Assembly: GCA_947172415.1 (NCBI GenBank)
Contig: OX359197.1
Coordinates: 1,364,001-1,428,000, forward strand
Direction: 5' to 3'
DNA from: Chondrosia reniformis
Lineage: Eukaryota > Porifera > Demospongiae > Chondrillida > Chondrillidae
Length of the DNA: 64,000 nt
Translations under genes and position numbers: made by a program
Notes under the pieces: generated by a model
What the model saw: the letters and a program-made list of their open reading frames with translations, nothing else
The model's database searches: none
Told to the model about the DNA's origin: nothing
Part shown: piece by piece, positions 20,912-35,297 of the stretch
Numbering within the stretch: the stretch's first letter is position 1
How the letters are laid out: every line of letters starts with the position of its first letter

Positions 20912-22081
20912 TTTTAAACTCACAACATTATGTTTGTATACTAAATGCTACAACTCATTCAAATGGACAGATATCAAGCTGAAACTTGGTCACAGCATTC
21001 ACCGACATCCATAAACCATATCCAAAGAGTTTTGCAAATTTTGATGTTCACTTATATTTGCCCTACGTATATCTCACCATACATTAATTTTGTATATATA
21101 CCAGAATATTTAATGCTACAACTCATTCAAATGGACAGATATCAAGCTAAACCTTGGTCACAGCATTCACAGACATCCATAAACCATATCCAAAGAGTTT
21201 TGCAAATTTTGATGTTCATTCATATTCACCCTATATCCCAATATACATTAACTTTGTATACCAGAATCTAGTATACATTTAATGCTCCAGCTCATTTAAA
21301 TGGACAGATATTAAGCTGAAACTTGGTCACAACATTCACAGGCATCCATAAACCATATCCAAAGAGTTTTGTAAATTTTGAGGTTCACTTTTATATTTGC
21401 CATATATTTCACCATACGTACATTAACTTTGTATACCAGAATCTAATGTACATTTAATGCTCCAACTCATTCAAATGGACAGATATCAAGCTGAAACTTG
21501 GTCACAGCAATTACAGACAAATTCCAAGGAGTTTTGCAAATTTTGATAATCATTAATATTTGCCCTATACGTACCTTAACTTTGTATACCAGAATCTAAT
21601 TGTACATTTAAGGCTCCAACTCATTCAAATGGACAGATATCAAGCTGAAACTTGGTCACAGCATTCACAGACATCCATAAACCATATCCAAAGAGTTTTG
21701 CAAATTTTGATGTTCATTCATATTCACCCTATATCCCAATGTACATTAACTTTGTATACCAGAAACTAATGTACATTTAATGCTCCAACTCCTTCAAATG
21801 GACAGATATCAAGCTGAAACTTGGTCACAGCATTCACAGACATCCATAAACCATATCCAAAGAGTTTTGCAAATTTTGATGTTCATTCATATTAGCCTAT
21901 ATCTCGCCATACGTACATTAACTTTGTATACCAGTGCTGTAACTCTTCCAAATGAAGACATATGAATCTGAAACTCTATCTCATTATTCACAGAGATATA
22001 TGAAATGTTTTCAATGAGTTTTGCAAATTTTAATACCTACTCAAATTTGCCCTATATCTCACCATACATTAGCTAACCCTA
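20912..22081 (-). repeat. Satellite monomers, reverse orientation, between E1 and E2
   Basis: About seven diverged units read on the minus strand. Plus-strand words include AAATGGACAGATATCAAGCT and ACATCCATAAACCATATCCA. Short ORFs here are repeat artefacts. Confidence 0.92.
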
Positions 22082-23140
22082 ATTGCGTAATACTATAAAT
22101 GGCCGACCTTGAGTAGGTATAAGAGTGAAATACGGTACTTCATATATTTCTGAAAATTAGAACTCTTTGAAAGATTTCTTATACACATGGATATGCACTG
22201 TGTAGTACTTGATTGTTGTTGAAGCAGTATTTATCCACATATATTATATGGATGTCGTTAAAGTGAAATTTTGCCTATCGACGGCCAACGAAACTCCAAA
22301 GAAAAAAAGTTGGACCATACCGAACGCTACCATCCACGACGCTCAGAGGCCGGGATCGGTGGTAACGCTCTGCCGAGTTGAGCTTTGGGTGTCACTTGCG
22401 TGAGAAGAACCAGTTCTTCTCGATATGGCCGACTCATATGAATCCTTAAAGATATCAGATGCCAATCCCACATTACGTGGAACCCCCCCGAAATCCGGAT
22501 TATTGGTGAGCACGTCTCTATGGCACCAACCGATTAGGAGACAGCTTCAGAGTCTAAGCGCTACCAACCTCTATGGGAACCGCTACCACCATAGAGATGT
22601 GTCCAGGTAGGCCTACTTTATAAGGTTTTGCGCTTCTATTTAAACAGCAAAATTTCAAAAGGAAACGATTGTGGTTGGCGCTATTCCATACTTAAGAATA
22701 GGGTATTTGCGAGAAAAATGTAGTCAAATTATATCAAGTTAATTCGGGATCAGTGCATCGTTCCAAGCCATTTTAAAGGTATATCCAGTATTTGTGGTTC
22801 ATCTAGAAACTGGGAAAAATGGATAGAATCCTGTAAGTGTCTTGATTGGCGGAGGAGAACTACTTTTCTGGTCCCACGTAGAAACGATTTTAGCGAGAGG
22901 TGTTCCGATATGAACGTAAACTAGTATAACCAGTCACACTCAATCTCAATTGCTGTAATAGTATAATGGCTACCTGTCTCTATATAAAGACCTTCTGATA
23001 GCTGCGTTCTGGACTGTCCCTGCGTGTTTCTAGTAGGCCCATTCATGTCATATCATTTTAACTTGGTATGCCGATAATTTCCATAATAGTATCGCACGAT
23101 ATAAATGCTACACCATTAAAGGTCGTATAATAGAAATTTA
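22082..23140 (+). repeat. Element E copy 2 (forward)
   Basis: It starts ATTGCGTAATACTATAAATG and carries the same CpG-rich core. It ends ...CACGATATAAATGCTACACC ATTAAAGGTCG. It is inverted relative to E1 over their whole lengths. Confidence 0.9.
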
Positions 23141-23465
23141 ATATACATTATAGTGCTGTAACTCTTCCAAATGAAGAGATATGAATCTGAAACTCTATAT
23201 CAGAGTTCACAGAGATGTATGAAAGGTTTTCAATGAGTTTTGCAAATTTTGATGTTCACTCATATTTGCCCTATATCTCACCATACATTAACTTTGTATG
23301 CCAGAATCTAATGTACATTTAATGCTCCAACTCATTCAAATGGACAGATATCAAGCTGAAACTTGGTCACAGCATTCACAGACATCCATAAACAATATCC
23401 AAGGAGTTTTGCAAATTTTGATGTTCACTCATATTTGCCCTATATCTCACCATACGTATATATAT
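23141..23465 (-). repeat. Satellite monomers, reverse, two units
   Basis: Same reverse-orientation words as 20912-22081. At about 23466 the orientation switches to forward and stays forward to about 53944. Confidence 0.9.
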
Positions 23466-24525
23466 ATAGAGTTACAGTCCGCAATGTACATTACATTCCT
23501 GTATACGAAATTAATGTATGGTGAGAAATAAGGCTAATTTTATGTTGCATCAAAATTTCAAAAATTCATTAGACATGCTCTATAGATGTCTGTGAATGCT
23601 GACACAAAGTGTTAGCTTCACATCTCACCATTTGAGAGAGTTACAGCCCGCAATGTACATTACATTCCGGTATACAAAATTAATGTATGGTGAGAGATAT
23701 ATAGGGCAAATTTTATGTTCCATCAAAATTTCAAAAACTCATTAGACATGCTCTATAGATGTCTGTGAATGCTGACACAAAGTGTTAGCTTCACATCTCA
23801 CCATTTGAGAGAATTACAGCCCTCAATGTACATTACATTCTGGTATACAAAATTAATGTATGGTGAGAGATATATAGGGCAAATTTTATGTTCCATCAAA
23901 ATTTCAAAAACCTATTGGACATTCTCTATAGATGTCGCTGTGAATGCTGACACAAAGTATTAGTTTCACATCTCTCCATTTGATAGAGTTACAGCCCTCA
24001 ATGTACATTAAATTCTGGTATACAAAGTTAAAGTATGGTGAGAGATATATAGGGCAAATTTTATGTTCCATCAAAATTCAAAAACTCATTAGACATGCTC
24101 TATAGATGTCTGTGAATGCTGACACAAAGTGTTAGCTTCATATCTCACCATTTGAGAGAGTTACAGCATTACATTTTGGTATACAAAGTTAATGTATGGT
24201 GAGAGATAAGGCAAATTTTATGTTCCATCAAAATTTCAAAACCTCATTGAACATGCTCTATAGATGTCTGTGAATGCTGACATAAAGTGTTAGCTTCATA
24301 TCTCACCATTTGATAGAGTTACAGCCATCAACGTACATTAAACTCCAGTATACAAAGTTAATGTATGGTGAGAGATAGGGCAAATTTTATGTTCCATCAA
24401 GATTTCAAAAACTCATTGATCATGCTTAATAGATGTCTGTGGATGCTGACACTAAGTCACAGCTTCATATATATCCAATTGATAGAGTTACAGAACTACA
24501 GTTAATGTATTGAATTGTTAGAGAA
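23466..24525 (+). repeat. Satellite array block A, 169-bp monomer
   Basis: About six forward monomers. Each has CAAATTTTATGTTCCATCAA, CTATAGATGTCTGTGAATGC and GAGTTACAGCCCGCAATG-type words. Confidence 0.96.
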
Positions 24526-25674
24526 ATTGCGTAATACTACATATGGCCGACCGTTAGAAGGTTTACAATAAAGACAACATTCCATTCTATATCTGAAAAT
24601 CCAGAACACTTTCCAATTTTTTATACATAGGGATATGCACTGTGTAGTACTTGATTGTTATCGAAGTACTATCTATCCATATATAATATATGGATGTCGT
24701 TAAAGTGAAATTTTGCCTATCGACGGCCAACGAAACTCCAAAGAAAAAAAGTTGGACCATACCGAACGCTACCATCCACGACGCTCAGAGGCCGGGATCG
24801 GTGGTAACGCTCTGCCGAGTTGAGCTTTGGGTGTCACTTGCGTGAGAAGAACCAGTTCTTCTCGATATGGCCGACTCATATGAATCCTAAGATATCAGAT
24901 GCCAATCCCACATTACGTGGAACCCCCCCGAAATCCGGATTATTGGTGAGCATGTCTCTATGGCACCAACCGATTAGGAGACAGCTTCAGAGTCTAAGCG
25001 CTACCAACCCCTATGGGAACCGCAACCACCATAGAGATGTGTCCAGGTAGGCCTACTTTATAAGGTTTTTCGCCTATATTTATATGAAGTTTTGTCCAAA
25101 GAAAACGGTTGTGGTTGGGGCATTTTTTTACAAATTTCTGGTTATTTCCAGATCAGTGAATTGTTCCAAGCAAATTTAAAGACATAGGCAGTATTATTGG
25201 TTCATCTGAAAACTGGGGAAAGCGGAAAAAACAGTAAGTGTCTTGATGGGCCGAGGAGAACGACTTTTCTGATCCCAATTATTTTCGAGAAATCGTCAAA
25301 TTATTCCACTTTAATTCCAGACCAGTGAATCGTTCCAAACAATTTTACACGCATACGCAGTATTTCCAATACATCTCAAAACTGTGGCAAATGGATAAAA
25401 GCCAGTATGTATCTTGTTGGAGGGAGGAAAGCGACTTTTCTTGATGCCGAAAATTAGAGATATTGCGAGTAGACTGATATTTATCGCCTCTACCATATTA
25501 ATGCTTATGATCGATAGTGCAACTAGGCCGGGCAGTATGAATTACTCAATTCCTAACTTAATTTTTAGAATTGAGAGAATAATGTACCGATAAAAATAGA
25601 TTCTTATTTCTAGGCTAAATAATGCTTTGAAAGCAATTGTAGCTCCAATACTATATTGTAGGATATCCTCATAT
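24526..25674 (+). repeat. Element E copy 3 (E3-type)
   Basis: 1149 bp. The 5' part shares ATTGCGTAATACTACATATG and the CpG-rich core (24710-25050) with E1/E2. The 3' part is of the second type and includes an internal imperfect duplication of about 175 bp (two CAGTGAAT(T/C)GTTCCAA starts). No ORF above 76 codons; the short ORFs are conserved only because the copies are near-identical. Confidence 0.92.
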
Positions 25675-28600
25675 GTATGGTGAGAGATAGAGCAAATATG
25701 AACATAAATTGAAACTTCTAAAACTCTAGATCTTTGGAAATGTTTCATAAATGTCTGTGAATGCTGGCATCAAGTATTAGCTTCACATCTCTCCATTTGA
25801 TAGAGTTACAGCCCTCAATGTATATTAAATTCTGGTATACAAAGTTAAAGTATTGTGAGAGATAGGGCAAATTTTATGTTCCATCAAAATTTCAAAAACC
25901 TATTGGACATTCTCTATAGATGTCTGTGAATGCTGACACCAAGTGCTAGCTTGAAATCTCTCCATTTGATAGAGTTACAGTCCGCAATATACATTACATT
26001 CCTGTATACGAAGTTAATGTATGGTGAGAGATAAGGCAAATTTTATGTTGCATCAAAATTTCAAAAACTCATTGGACATACTCTATAGATGTCTATGAAT
26101 GCTGACATCAAGTATTAGCTTGAAATCTCTCCATTTGATAGAGTTACAGTCCTCAATGTACATTACATTTCTGTATACAAAATTAATGTATGGTGAGAAA
26201 TAAGGCAAATTTTATGTTGCATCAAAATTTCAAAAACTCATTAGACATTCTCTATAGATGTCTGTGAATGCTGACACAAAGTGTTAGCTTCATATCTCAC
26301 CATTTGAGAGAGTTACAGCCCGCAATGTACATTACATTCCGGTATACAAAATTAATGTATGGTGAGAGATATATAGGGCAAATTTTATGTTCCATCAAAA
26401 TTTCAAAAACCTATTGGACATTCTCTATAGATGTCTGTGAATGCTGACACCAAGTGCTAGCTTGAAATCTCTCCATTTGATAGAGTTACAGCCCGCAATG
26501 TACATTAAATTCTGGTATGCAAAGTTTAAGTATGGTGAGAGATAGGGCAAATTTTATGTTCCATCAAAATTTCAAAAACCTATTGGACATTCTCTATAGA
26601 TGTCTGTGAATTCTGACACCAAATGCTAGCTTGAAATCTCTCCATTTGATAGAGTTACAGCCCTCAATGTACATTAAATTCTAGTATACGAAATTAATGT
26701 ATGGTGGGAGATAAGGCAAATTTAATGTTTCATCAAAATTCAAAAACTCATTAGACATGCTCTATAGATGTCTGTGAATGCTGACACAAAGTGTTAGCTT
26801 CATATCTCACCATTTGAGAGAGTTACAGCCCGCAATGTACATTACATTCCGGTATACAAAATTAAAGTATGGTGAGAGATAGGGCAAATTTTATGTTCCA
26901 TCAAAATTTCTAAAACTCATTAGACATACTCTATAGATGTCTGTGAATGCTGACATAAAGTGTTAGCTTCACATCTCTCCATTTGATAGAGTTACAGCCC
27001 GCAATGTACATTACATTCCGGTAGAGAAAATTAATGTATGGTGAGAAATAAGGCAAATTTTATGTTCCATCAAAATTTCAAAAACCTATTGGACATTCTC
27101 TATAGATGTCTGTGAATGCTGACACCAAGTGCTAGCTTGAAATCTCTCCATTTGATAGAGTTACAGCCCGCAATGTACATTAAATTCTGGTATGCAAAGT
27201 TAAAGTATGGTGAGAGATAGGGCAAATTTTATGTTCCATCAAAATTTCAAAAACTCATTAGACATTCTCTATAGATGTCTGTGAATGCTGACATCAAGTA
27301 TTAGCTTCACATCTCTCCATTTGATAGAGTTACAGTCCGCAATGTACATTACATTCCGGTCTACAAAATTAATATATGGTGAGATATAAGGCAAATTTTA
27401 TGTTTCATCAAAATTTCAAAAACTCATTAGACATACTCTATAGATGTCTGTGAATGCTGACATCAAGTATTAGCTTCACATCTCTCCATTTGATAGAGTT
27501 ACAGCCCGCAATGTACATTACATTCCTGTATACAAAATTAATGTATGGTGAGAAATAAGGCAAATTTTATGTTCCATCAAAATTTCAAAAACTCATTAGA
27601 CATTCTCTATAGATGTCTGTGAATGCTGGCACAAAGTGTTAGCTTCCTATCTCACCATTTGAGAGAGTTACAGCCCGCAATGTACATTACATTCTGGTAT
27701 ACAAAATTAATATATGGTGAGAGATAGGGCAAATTTTATGTTCCATCAAAATTTCAAAAACCTATTGGACATTCTCTATAGATGTCTGTGAATTCTGACA
27801 CCAAATGCCAGCTTGAAATCTCTCCATTTGATAGAGTTACAGCCCTCAATGTACATTAAATTCTGGTATACAAAATTAATGTATGGTGGGAGATAAGGCA
27901 AATTTAATGTTTCATCAAAATTTCAAAAACTCATTGGACATACTCTATAGATGTCTATGAATGCTGACATCAAGTATTAGCTTGAAATCTCTCCATTTGA
28001 TAGAGTTACAGTCCTCAATGTACATTACATTTCTGTATACAAAATTAATGTATGGTGAGAAATAAGGCAAATTTTATGTTCCATCAAAATTTCAAAAACT
28101 CATTAGACATTCTCTATAGATGTCTGTGAATGCTGACACAAAGTGTTAGCTTCATATCTCACCATTTGAGAGAGTTACAGCCCGCAATGTACATTACATT
28201 CCGGTATACAAAATTAATGTATGGTGAGAGATATATAGGGCAAATTTTATGTTCCATCAAAATTTCAAAAACCTATTGGACATTCTCTATAGATGTCTGT
28301 GAATGCTGACACCAAGTGCTAGCTTGAAATCTCTCCATTTGATAGAGTTACAGCCCGCAATGTACATTAAATTCTGGTATGCAAAGTTTAAGTATGGTGA
28401 GAGATAGGGCAAATTTTATGTTCCATCAAAATTTCACAAACCCATTGGACATTCTCTATAGATGTCTGTGAATGCTGACACCAAGTGCTAGCTTGAAATC
28501 TCTCCATTTGATAGAGTTACAGCCCGCAATGTACATTAAATTCTGGTATGCAAAGTTAAAGTATGGTGAGAGATAGGGCAAATTTTATGTTCCATCAAAA

Positions 28601-31600
28601 TTTCAAAAACTCATTAGACATGCTCTATAGATGTCTGTGAATGCTGACATCAAGTATTAGCTTCACATCTCTCCATTTGATAGAGTTACAGTCCGCAATG
28701 TACATTACATTCCGGTCTACAAAATTAATGTATGGTGAGATATAAGGCAAATTTTATGTTTCATCAAAATTTCAAAAACTCATTAGACATACTCTATAGA
28801 TGTCTGTGAATGTTGACATCAAGTATTAGCTTCATATCTCACCATTTGATAGAGTTACAGCCCGCAATGTACATTGCATTCCGGTATACAAAATTAATGT
28901 ATGGTGAGAAATAAGGCAAATTTTATGTTCCATCAAAATTTCAAAAACTCATTAGACATTCTCTATAGATGTCTGTGAATGCTGGCACAAAGTGTTAGCT
29001 TCATATCTCACCATTTGAGAGAGTTACAGCCCGCAATGTACATTACATTCTGGTATACAAAATTAATGTATGGTGAGAGATAGGGCAAATTTTATGTTCC
29101 ATCAAAATTTCAAAAACCTATTGGACATTCTATATAGATGTCTGTGAATGCTGACATCAAGTATTAGCTTCACATCTCTCCATTTGATAGAGTTACAGTC
29201 CGCAATATACATTACATTCCTGTATACGAAGTTAATGTATGGTGAGAAATAAGGCAAATTTTATGTTGCATCAAAATTTCAAAAACTCATTGGACATACT
29301 CTATAGATGTCTATGAATGCTGACATCAAGTATTAGCTTGAAATCTCTCCATTTGATAGAGTTACAGTCCTCAATGTACATTACATTTCTGTATACAAAA
29401 TTAATCTATGGTGAGAAATAAGGCAAATTTTATGTTCCATCAAAATTTCAAAAACTCATTAGAGTACATTCTCTATAGATGTCTGTGAATGCTGGCACAA
29501 AGTGTTAGCTTCATATCTCACCATTTGAGAGAGTTACAGCCCGCAATGTACATTACATTCTGGTATACAAAATTAATATATGGTGTGAGATAGGGCAAAT
29601 TTTATGTTCCATCAAAATTTCAAAAACCTATTGGACATTCTCTATAGATGTCTGTGAATTCTGACACCAAATGCTAGCTTGAAATCTCTCCATTTGATAG
29701 AGTTACAGCCCTCAATGTACATTAAATTCTAGTATACGAAATTAATGTATGGTGGGAGATAAGGCAAATTTAATGTTTCATCAAAATTTCAAAAACTCAT
29801 TAGACATTCTCTATAGATGTCTGTGAATGCTGACACAAAGTGTTAGCTTCATATCTCACCATTTGAGAGAGTTACAGCCCGCAAAGTACATTACATTCCG
29901 GTATACAAAATTAATGTATGCTGAGAGATATATAGGGCAAATTTTATGTTCCATCAAAATTTCAAAAACCTATTGGACATTCTCTATAGATGTCTGTGAA
30001 TGCTGACACCAAGTGCTAGCTTGAAATCTCTCCATTTGATAGAGTTACAGCCCACAATGTACATTAAATTCTGGTATGCAAAGTTAAAGTATGGTGAGAG
30101 ATAGGGCAAATTTTATGTTTCATCAAAATTTCAAAAACTCATTAAACATGCTCTATAGATGTCTGTGAATGCTGACATCAAGTATTAGCTTCACATCTCT
30201 CCATTTGATAGAGTTACAGTCCGCAATGTACATTACATTCTGGTATACAAAATTAATGTATGGTGAGATATAAGGCAAATTTTATGTTTCATCAAAATTT
30301 CAAAAACTCATTAGACATACTCTATAGATGTCTGTGAATGCTGACATCAAGTATTAGCTTCACATCTCTCCATTTGATAGAGTTACAGCCCGCAATGTAC
30401 ATTATATTCCGGTATACAAAATTAATGTATGGTGAGAAATATGGCAAATTTTATGTTCCATCAAAATTTCAAAAACTCATTAGACATTCTCTATAGATGT
30501 CTGTGAATGCTGGCACAAAGTGTTAGCTTCATATCTCACCATTTGAGAGAGTTACAGCCCGCAATGTACATTACATTCCGGTATACAAAATTAATGTATG
30601 CTGAGAGATATATAGGGCAAATTTTATGTTCCATCAAAATTTCAAAAACCTATTGGACATTCTCTATAGATTGTCTGTGAATGCTGACACCAAGTGCTAG
30701 CTTGAAATCTCTCCATTTGATAGAGTTACAGCCCGCAATGTACATTAAATTCTGGTATGCAAAGTTAAAGTATGGTGAGAGATAGGGCAAATTTTATGTT
30801 CCATCAAAATTTCAAAAACTCATTAGACATGCTCTATAGATGTCTGTGAATGCTGACATCAAGTATTAGCTTCACATCTCTCCATTTGATAGAGTTACAG
30901 TCCGCAATGTACATTACATTCTGGTATACAAAATTAATGTATGGTGAGATATAAGGCAAATTTTATGTTGCATCAAAATTTCAAAAACTCATTAGACATG
31001 CTCTATAGATGTCTGTGAATGCTGACATCAAGTATTAGCTTCACATCTCTCCATTTGATAGAGTTACAGCCCGCAATGTACATTACATTCCGGTATACAA
31101 AATTAATGTATGGTGAGAAATATGGCAAATTTTATGTTCCATCAAAATTTCAAAAACTCATTAGACATTCTCTATAGATGTCTGTGAATGCTGGCACAAA
31201 GTGTTAGCTTCATATCTCACCATTTGAGAGAGTTACAGCCCGCAATGTACATTACATTCTGGTATACAAAATTAATATATGGTGAGAGATAGGGCAAATT
31301 TTATGTTCCATCAAAATTTCAAAAACCTATTGGACATTCTCTATAGATGTCTGTGAATTCTGACACCAAATGCTAGCTTGAAATCTCTCCATTTGATAGA
31401 GTTACAGCCCTCAATGTACATTAAATTCTGGTATACGAAATTAATGTATAGTGGGATATAAGGCAAATTTAATGTTTCATCAAAATTTCAAAAACTCATT
31501 AGACATTCTCTATAGATGTCTGTGAATACTGACACAAAGTGTTAGCTTCATATCTCACCATTTGAGAGAGTTACAGCCCGCAATGTACATTACATTCTGG

Positions 31601-32625
31601 TATACAAAATTAATGTATGGTGAGAGATATATAGGGCAAATTTTATATTCCATCAAAATTTCAAAAACCTATTGGACATTCTCTATAGATGTCTGTAAAT
31701 GCTGACACCAAGTGCTAGCTTGAAATCTCTCCATTTGAGAGAGTTACAGCCCGCAATGTACATTAAATTCTGGTATGCAAAGTTAAAGTATGGTGAGAAA
31801 TAGGGCAAATTTTATGTTCCATCAAAATTTCAAAAACTCATTAGACATGCTCTATAGATGTCTGTGAATGCTGACATCAAGTATTAGCTTCACATCTCTC
31901 CATTTGATAGAGTTACAGTCCGCAATGTACATTACATTCCTGTATACGAAATTAATGTATGGTGAGAGATAAGGCAAATTTTATGTTCCATCAAAATTTC
32001 AAAAACTCATTAGACATTCTCTATAGATGTCTGTTAATGCTGGCACAAAGTGTTAGCTTCATATATATCCAATTGATAGAGTTACAGCCCTCAATGTACA
32101 TTAAATTCTGGTATACGAAATTAATGTATGGTGGGAGATAAGGCAAATTTAATGTTTCATCAAAATTCAAAAACTCATTAGACATGCTCAATAGATGTCT
32201 GTGAATGCTGACACAAAGTGTTAGCTTCATATCTCACCATTTGAGAGAGTTACAGCCCGCAATGTACATTACATTCTGGTATACAAAGTTAATGTATGGT
32301 GAGATATAAGGCAAATTTTATGTTCCATCCAAATTTCAAAACCTCATTGAACATGCTCTATAGATGTCTGTGAATGCTGACATAAAGTGTTAGCTTCATA
32401 TCTCTCCATTTGATAGAGTTACAGCCATCAACGTACATTAAACTCCAGTATACAAAGTTAATGTATGGTGAGAGATAGGACAAATTTTATGTTCCATCAA
32501 GATTTCAAAAACTCATTGATCATGCTTAATAGATGTCTGTGGATGCTGACACTAAGTCACAGCTTCATATATATCCAATTGATAGAGTTACAGAACTACA
32601 GTTAATGTATTGAATTGTTAGAGAA
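25675..32625 (+). repeat. Satellite array block B, about 41 monomers
   Basis: A continuous forward array of the 169-bp monomer in several alternating variants: GACATCAAGTATTAGCTTCA, GACACCAAGTGCTAGCTTGA and GACACAAAGTGTTAGCTTCA. Blocks of variants repeat in order, for example 26.2-27.3 kb against 28.0-29.2 kb. Confidence 0.97.
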
Positions 32626-33776
32626 ATTGCGTAATACTACATATGGCCGACCGTTAGAAGGTTTACAATAAAGACAACATTCCATTCTATATCTGAAAAT
32701 CCAGAACACTTTCCAATTTTTTATACATAGGGATATGCACTGTGTAGTACTTGATTGTTATCGAAGTACTATCTATCCATATATAATATATGGATGTCGT
32801 TAAAGTGAAATTTTGCAAATCGACGGCCAACGAAACTCCAAAGAAAAAAAGTTGGACCATACCGAACGCTACCATCCACGACGCTCAGAGGCCGGGATCG
32901 GTGGTAACGCTCTGCCGAGTTGAGCTTTGGGTGTCACTTGCGTGAGAAGAACCAGTTCTTCTCGATATGGCCGACTCATGTGAATCCTAAGATATCAGAT
33001 GCCAATCCCACATTACGTGGAACCCCCCCGAAATCCGGATTATTGGTGAGCACGTCTCTATGGCACCAACCGATTAGGAGACAGCTTCAGAGTCTAAGCG
33101 CTACCAACCTCTATGGGAACCGCAACCACCATAGAGATGTGTCCAGGTAGGCCTACTTTATAAGGTTTTTCGCCTCTATTTATATGAAGTTTTGTCCAAA
33201 GAAAACGGTTGTGGTTGGTGCATTTTTTTACAAATTTCTGGTTATTTCCAGAGCAGTGAATTGTTCCAAGCAAATTTAAAGACATAGGCAGTATTATTGG
33301 TTCATCTGAAAACTGGGGAAAGCGGAAAAAAAACAGTAAGTGTCTTGATGGGCCGAGGAGAACGACTTTTCTGATCCCAATTATTTTCGAGAAATCGTCA
33401 AATTATTCCACTTTAATTCCAGACCAGTGAATCGTTCCAAACAATTTTACACGCATACGCAGTATTTCCAATACATCTCAAAACTGTGGCAAATGGATAA
33501 AAGCCAGTATGTATCTTGTTGGAGGGAGGAAAGCGACTTTTCTTGATGCCGAAAATTAGAGATATTGCGAGTAGACTGATATTTATCGCCTCTACCATAT
33601 TAATGCTTATGATCGATAGTGCAACTAGGCCGGGCAGTATGAATTACTCAATTCCTAACTTAATTTTTAGAATTGAGAGAATAATGTACCGATAAAAATA
33701 GATTCTTATTTCTAGGCTAAATAATGCTTTGAAAGCAATTGTAGCTCCAATACTATATTGTTGGATATCCTCATAT
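32626..33776 (+). repeat. Element E copy 4
   Basis: 1151 bp, E3-type, almost identical to E3 and E5-E7. The flanking satellite on both sides joins at the same positions as in the other copies. Confidence 0.92.
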
Positions 33777-35297
33777 GTATGGTGAGAGATAGAGCAAATA
33801 TGAACATAAATTGAAACTTCTAAAACTCTAGATCTTTGGAAATGTTTCATAAATATCTGTGAATGCTGGCATCAAGTATTAGCTTCACATCTCTCCATTT
33901 GATAGAGTTACAGCCCTCAATGTACATTAAATTCTGGTATACAAAGTTAAAGTATGGTGAGAGATAGGGCAAATTTTATGTTAGATCAAAATTTCAAAAA
34001 CCTATTGGACATTCTCTATACATGTCTGTGAATGCTGACACAAAGTGTTAGCTTCATATCTCACCATTTGATAGAGTTACAGCCCGCAATGTACATTAAA
34101 TTCTTGTATACAAAATTAATGTATGGTGAGAAATAAGGCAAATTTTATGTTGCATAAAAATTTCAAAAACTCATTAGATATACTCTATAGATGTCTGTGA
34201 ATGCTGACATCAAGTATTAGCTTCACATCTCTCCATTTGAGAGAGTTACAGCCCTCAATGTACATTACATTCCGGTCTACAAAATTAATGTATGGTGAGA
34301 AATAAGGCAAATTTTATGTTCCATCAAAATTTCAAAAACTCATTAGACATACTCTATAGATGTCTGTGAATGCTGGCACAAAGTGTTAGCTTCATATCTC
34401 ACCATTTGAGAGAGTTACAGCCCGCAATGTACATTACATTCTGGTATACAAAATTAATGTATGGTGAGAAATAAGGCAAATTTTATGTTCCATCAAAATT
34501 TCAAAAACTCATTAGACATGCTCTATAGATGTCTGTGAATGCTGACACCAAGTGCTAGCTTGAAATCTCTCCATTTGAGAGAGTTACAGCCCGCAATGTA
34601 CATTAAATTCTGGTATGCAAAGTTAAAGTATGGTGAGAGATAGGGCAAATTTTATGTTCCATCAAAATTTCTAAAACTCATTAGACATGCTCTATAGATG
34701 TCTGTGAATGCTGACATCAAGTGTTAGCTTCACATCTCTCCATTTGATAGAGTTACAGCCCGCAATGTACATTACATTCCGGTATAGAAAATTAATGTAT
34801 GGTGAGAAATAAGGCAAATTTTATGTTCCATCAAAATTTCAAAAACTCATTAGACATTCTCTATAGATGTCTGTGAATGCTGACACAAAGTGTTAGCTTC
34901 ATATCTCCCCATTTGAGAGAGTTACAGCCCGCAATGTACATTACATTCCGGTATACAAAATTAATGTATGGTGAGAGATAAGGCAAATTTTATGTTCCAT
35001 CAAAATTTCAAAAACCTATTGGACATTCTCTATAGATGTCTGTGAATTATGACACCAAATGCTAGCTTGAAATCTCTCCATTTGATAGAGTTACAGCCCT
35101 CAATGTACATTAAATTCTGGTATATGAAATTAATGTATGGTGGGAGATAAGGCAAATTTTATGTTCCATCAAGATTTCAAAAACTCATTGATCATGCTTA
35201 ATAGATGTCTGTGGATGCTGACACTAAGTCACAGCTTCATATATATCCAATTGATAGAGTTACAGAACTACAGTTAATGTATTGAATTGTTAGAGAA
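33777..35297 (+). repeat. Satellite array block C, about 9 monomers
   Basis: Forward 169-bp monomers between E4 and E5. The last unit has the E-proximal variant (TGATCATGCTTAATAGATGT). Confidence 0.96.

Noticed and set aside
24600-24780. THAP-like start (MHCVVLDC) in element E
   Set aside because: The CxxxxC-like start is followed by a stop within about 15 codons and no FxxFP or further THAP residues align in any frame.
24740-24830. Possible 5S rRNA-derived segment in element E (CCATACCGAACGC)
   Set aside because: Only a few bases match 5S rRNA. Box A and box C of the internal promoter are absent.
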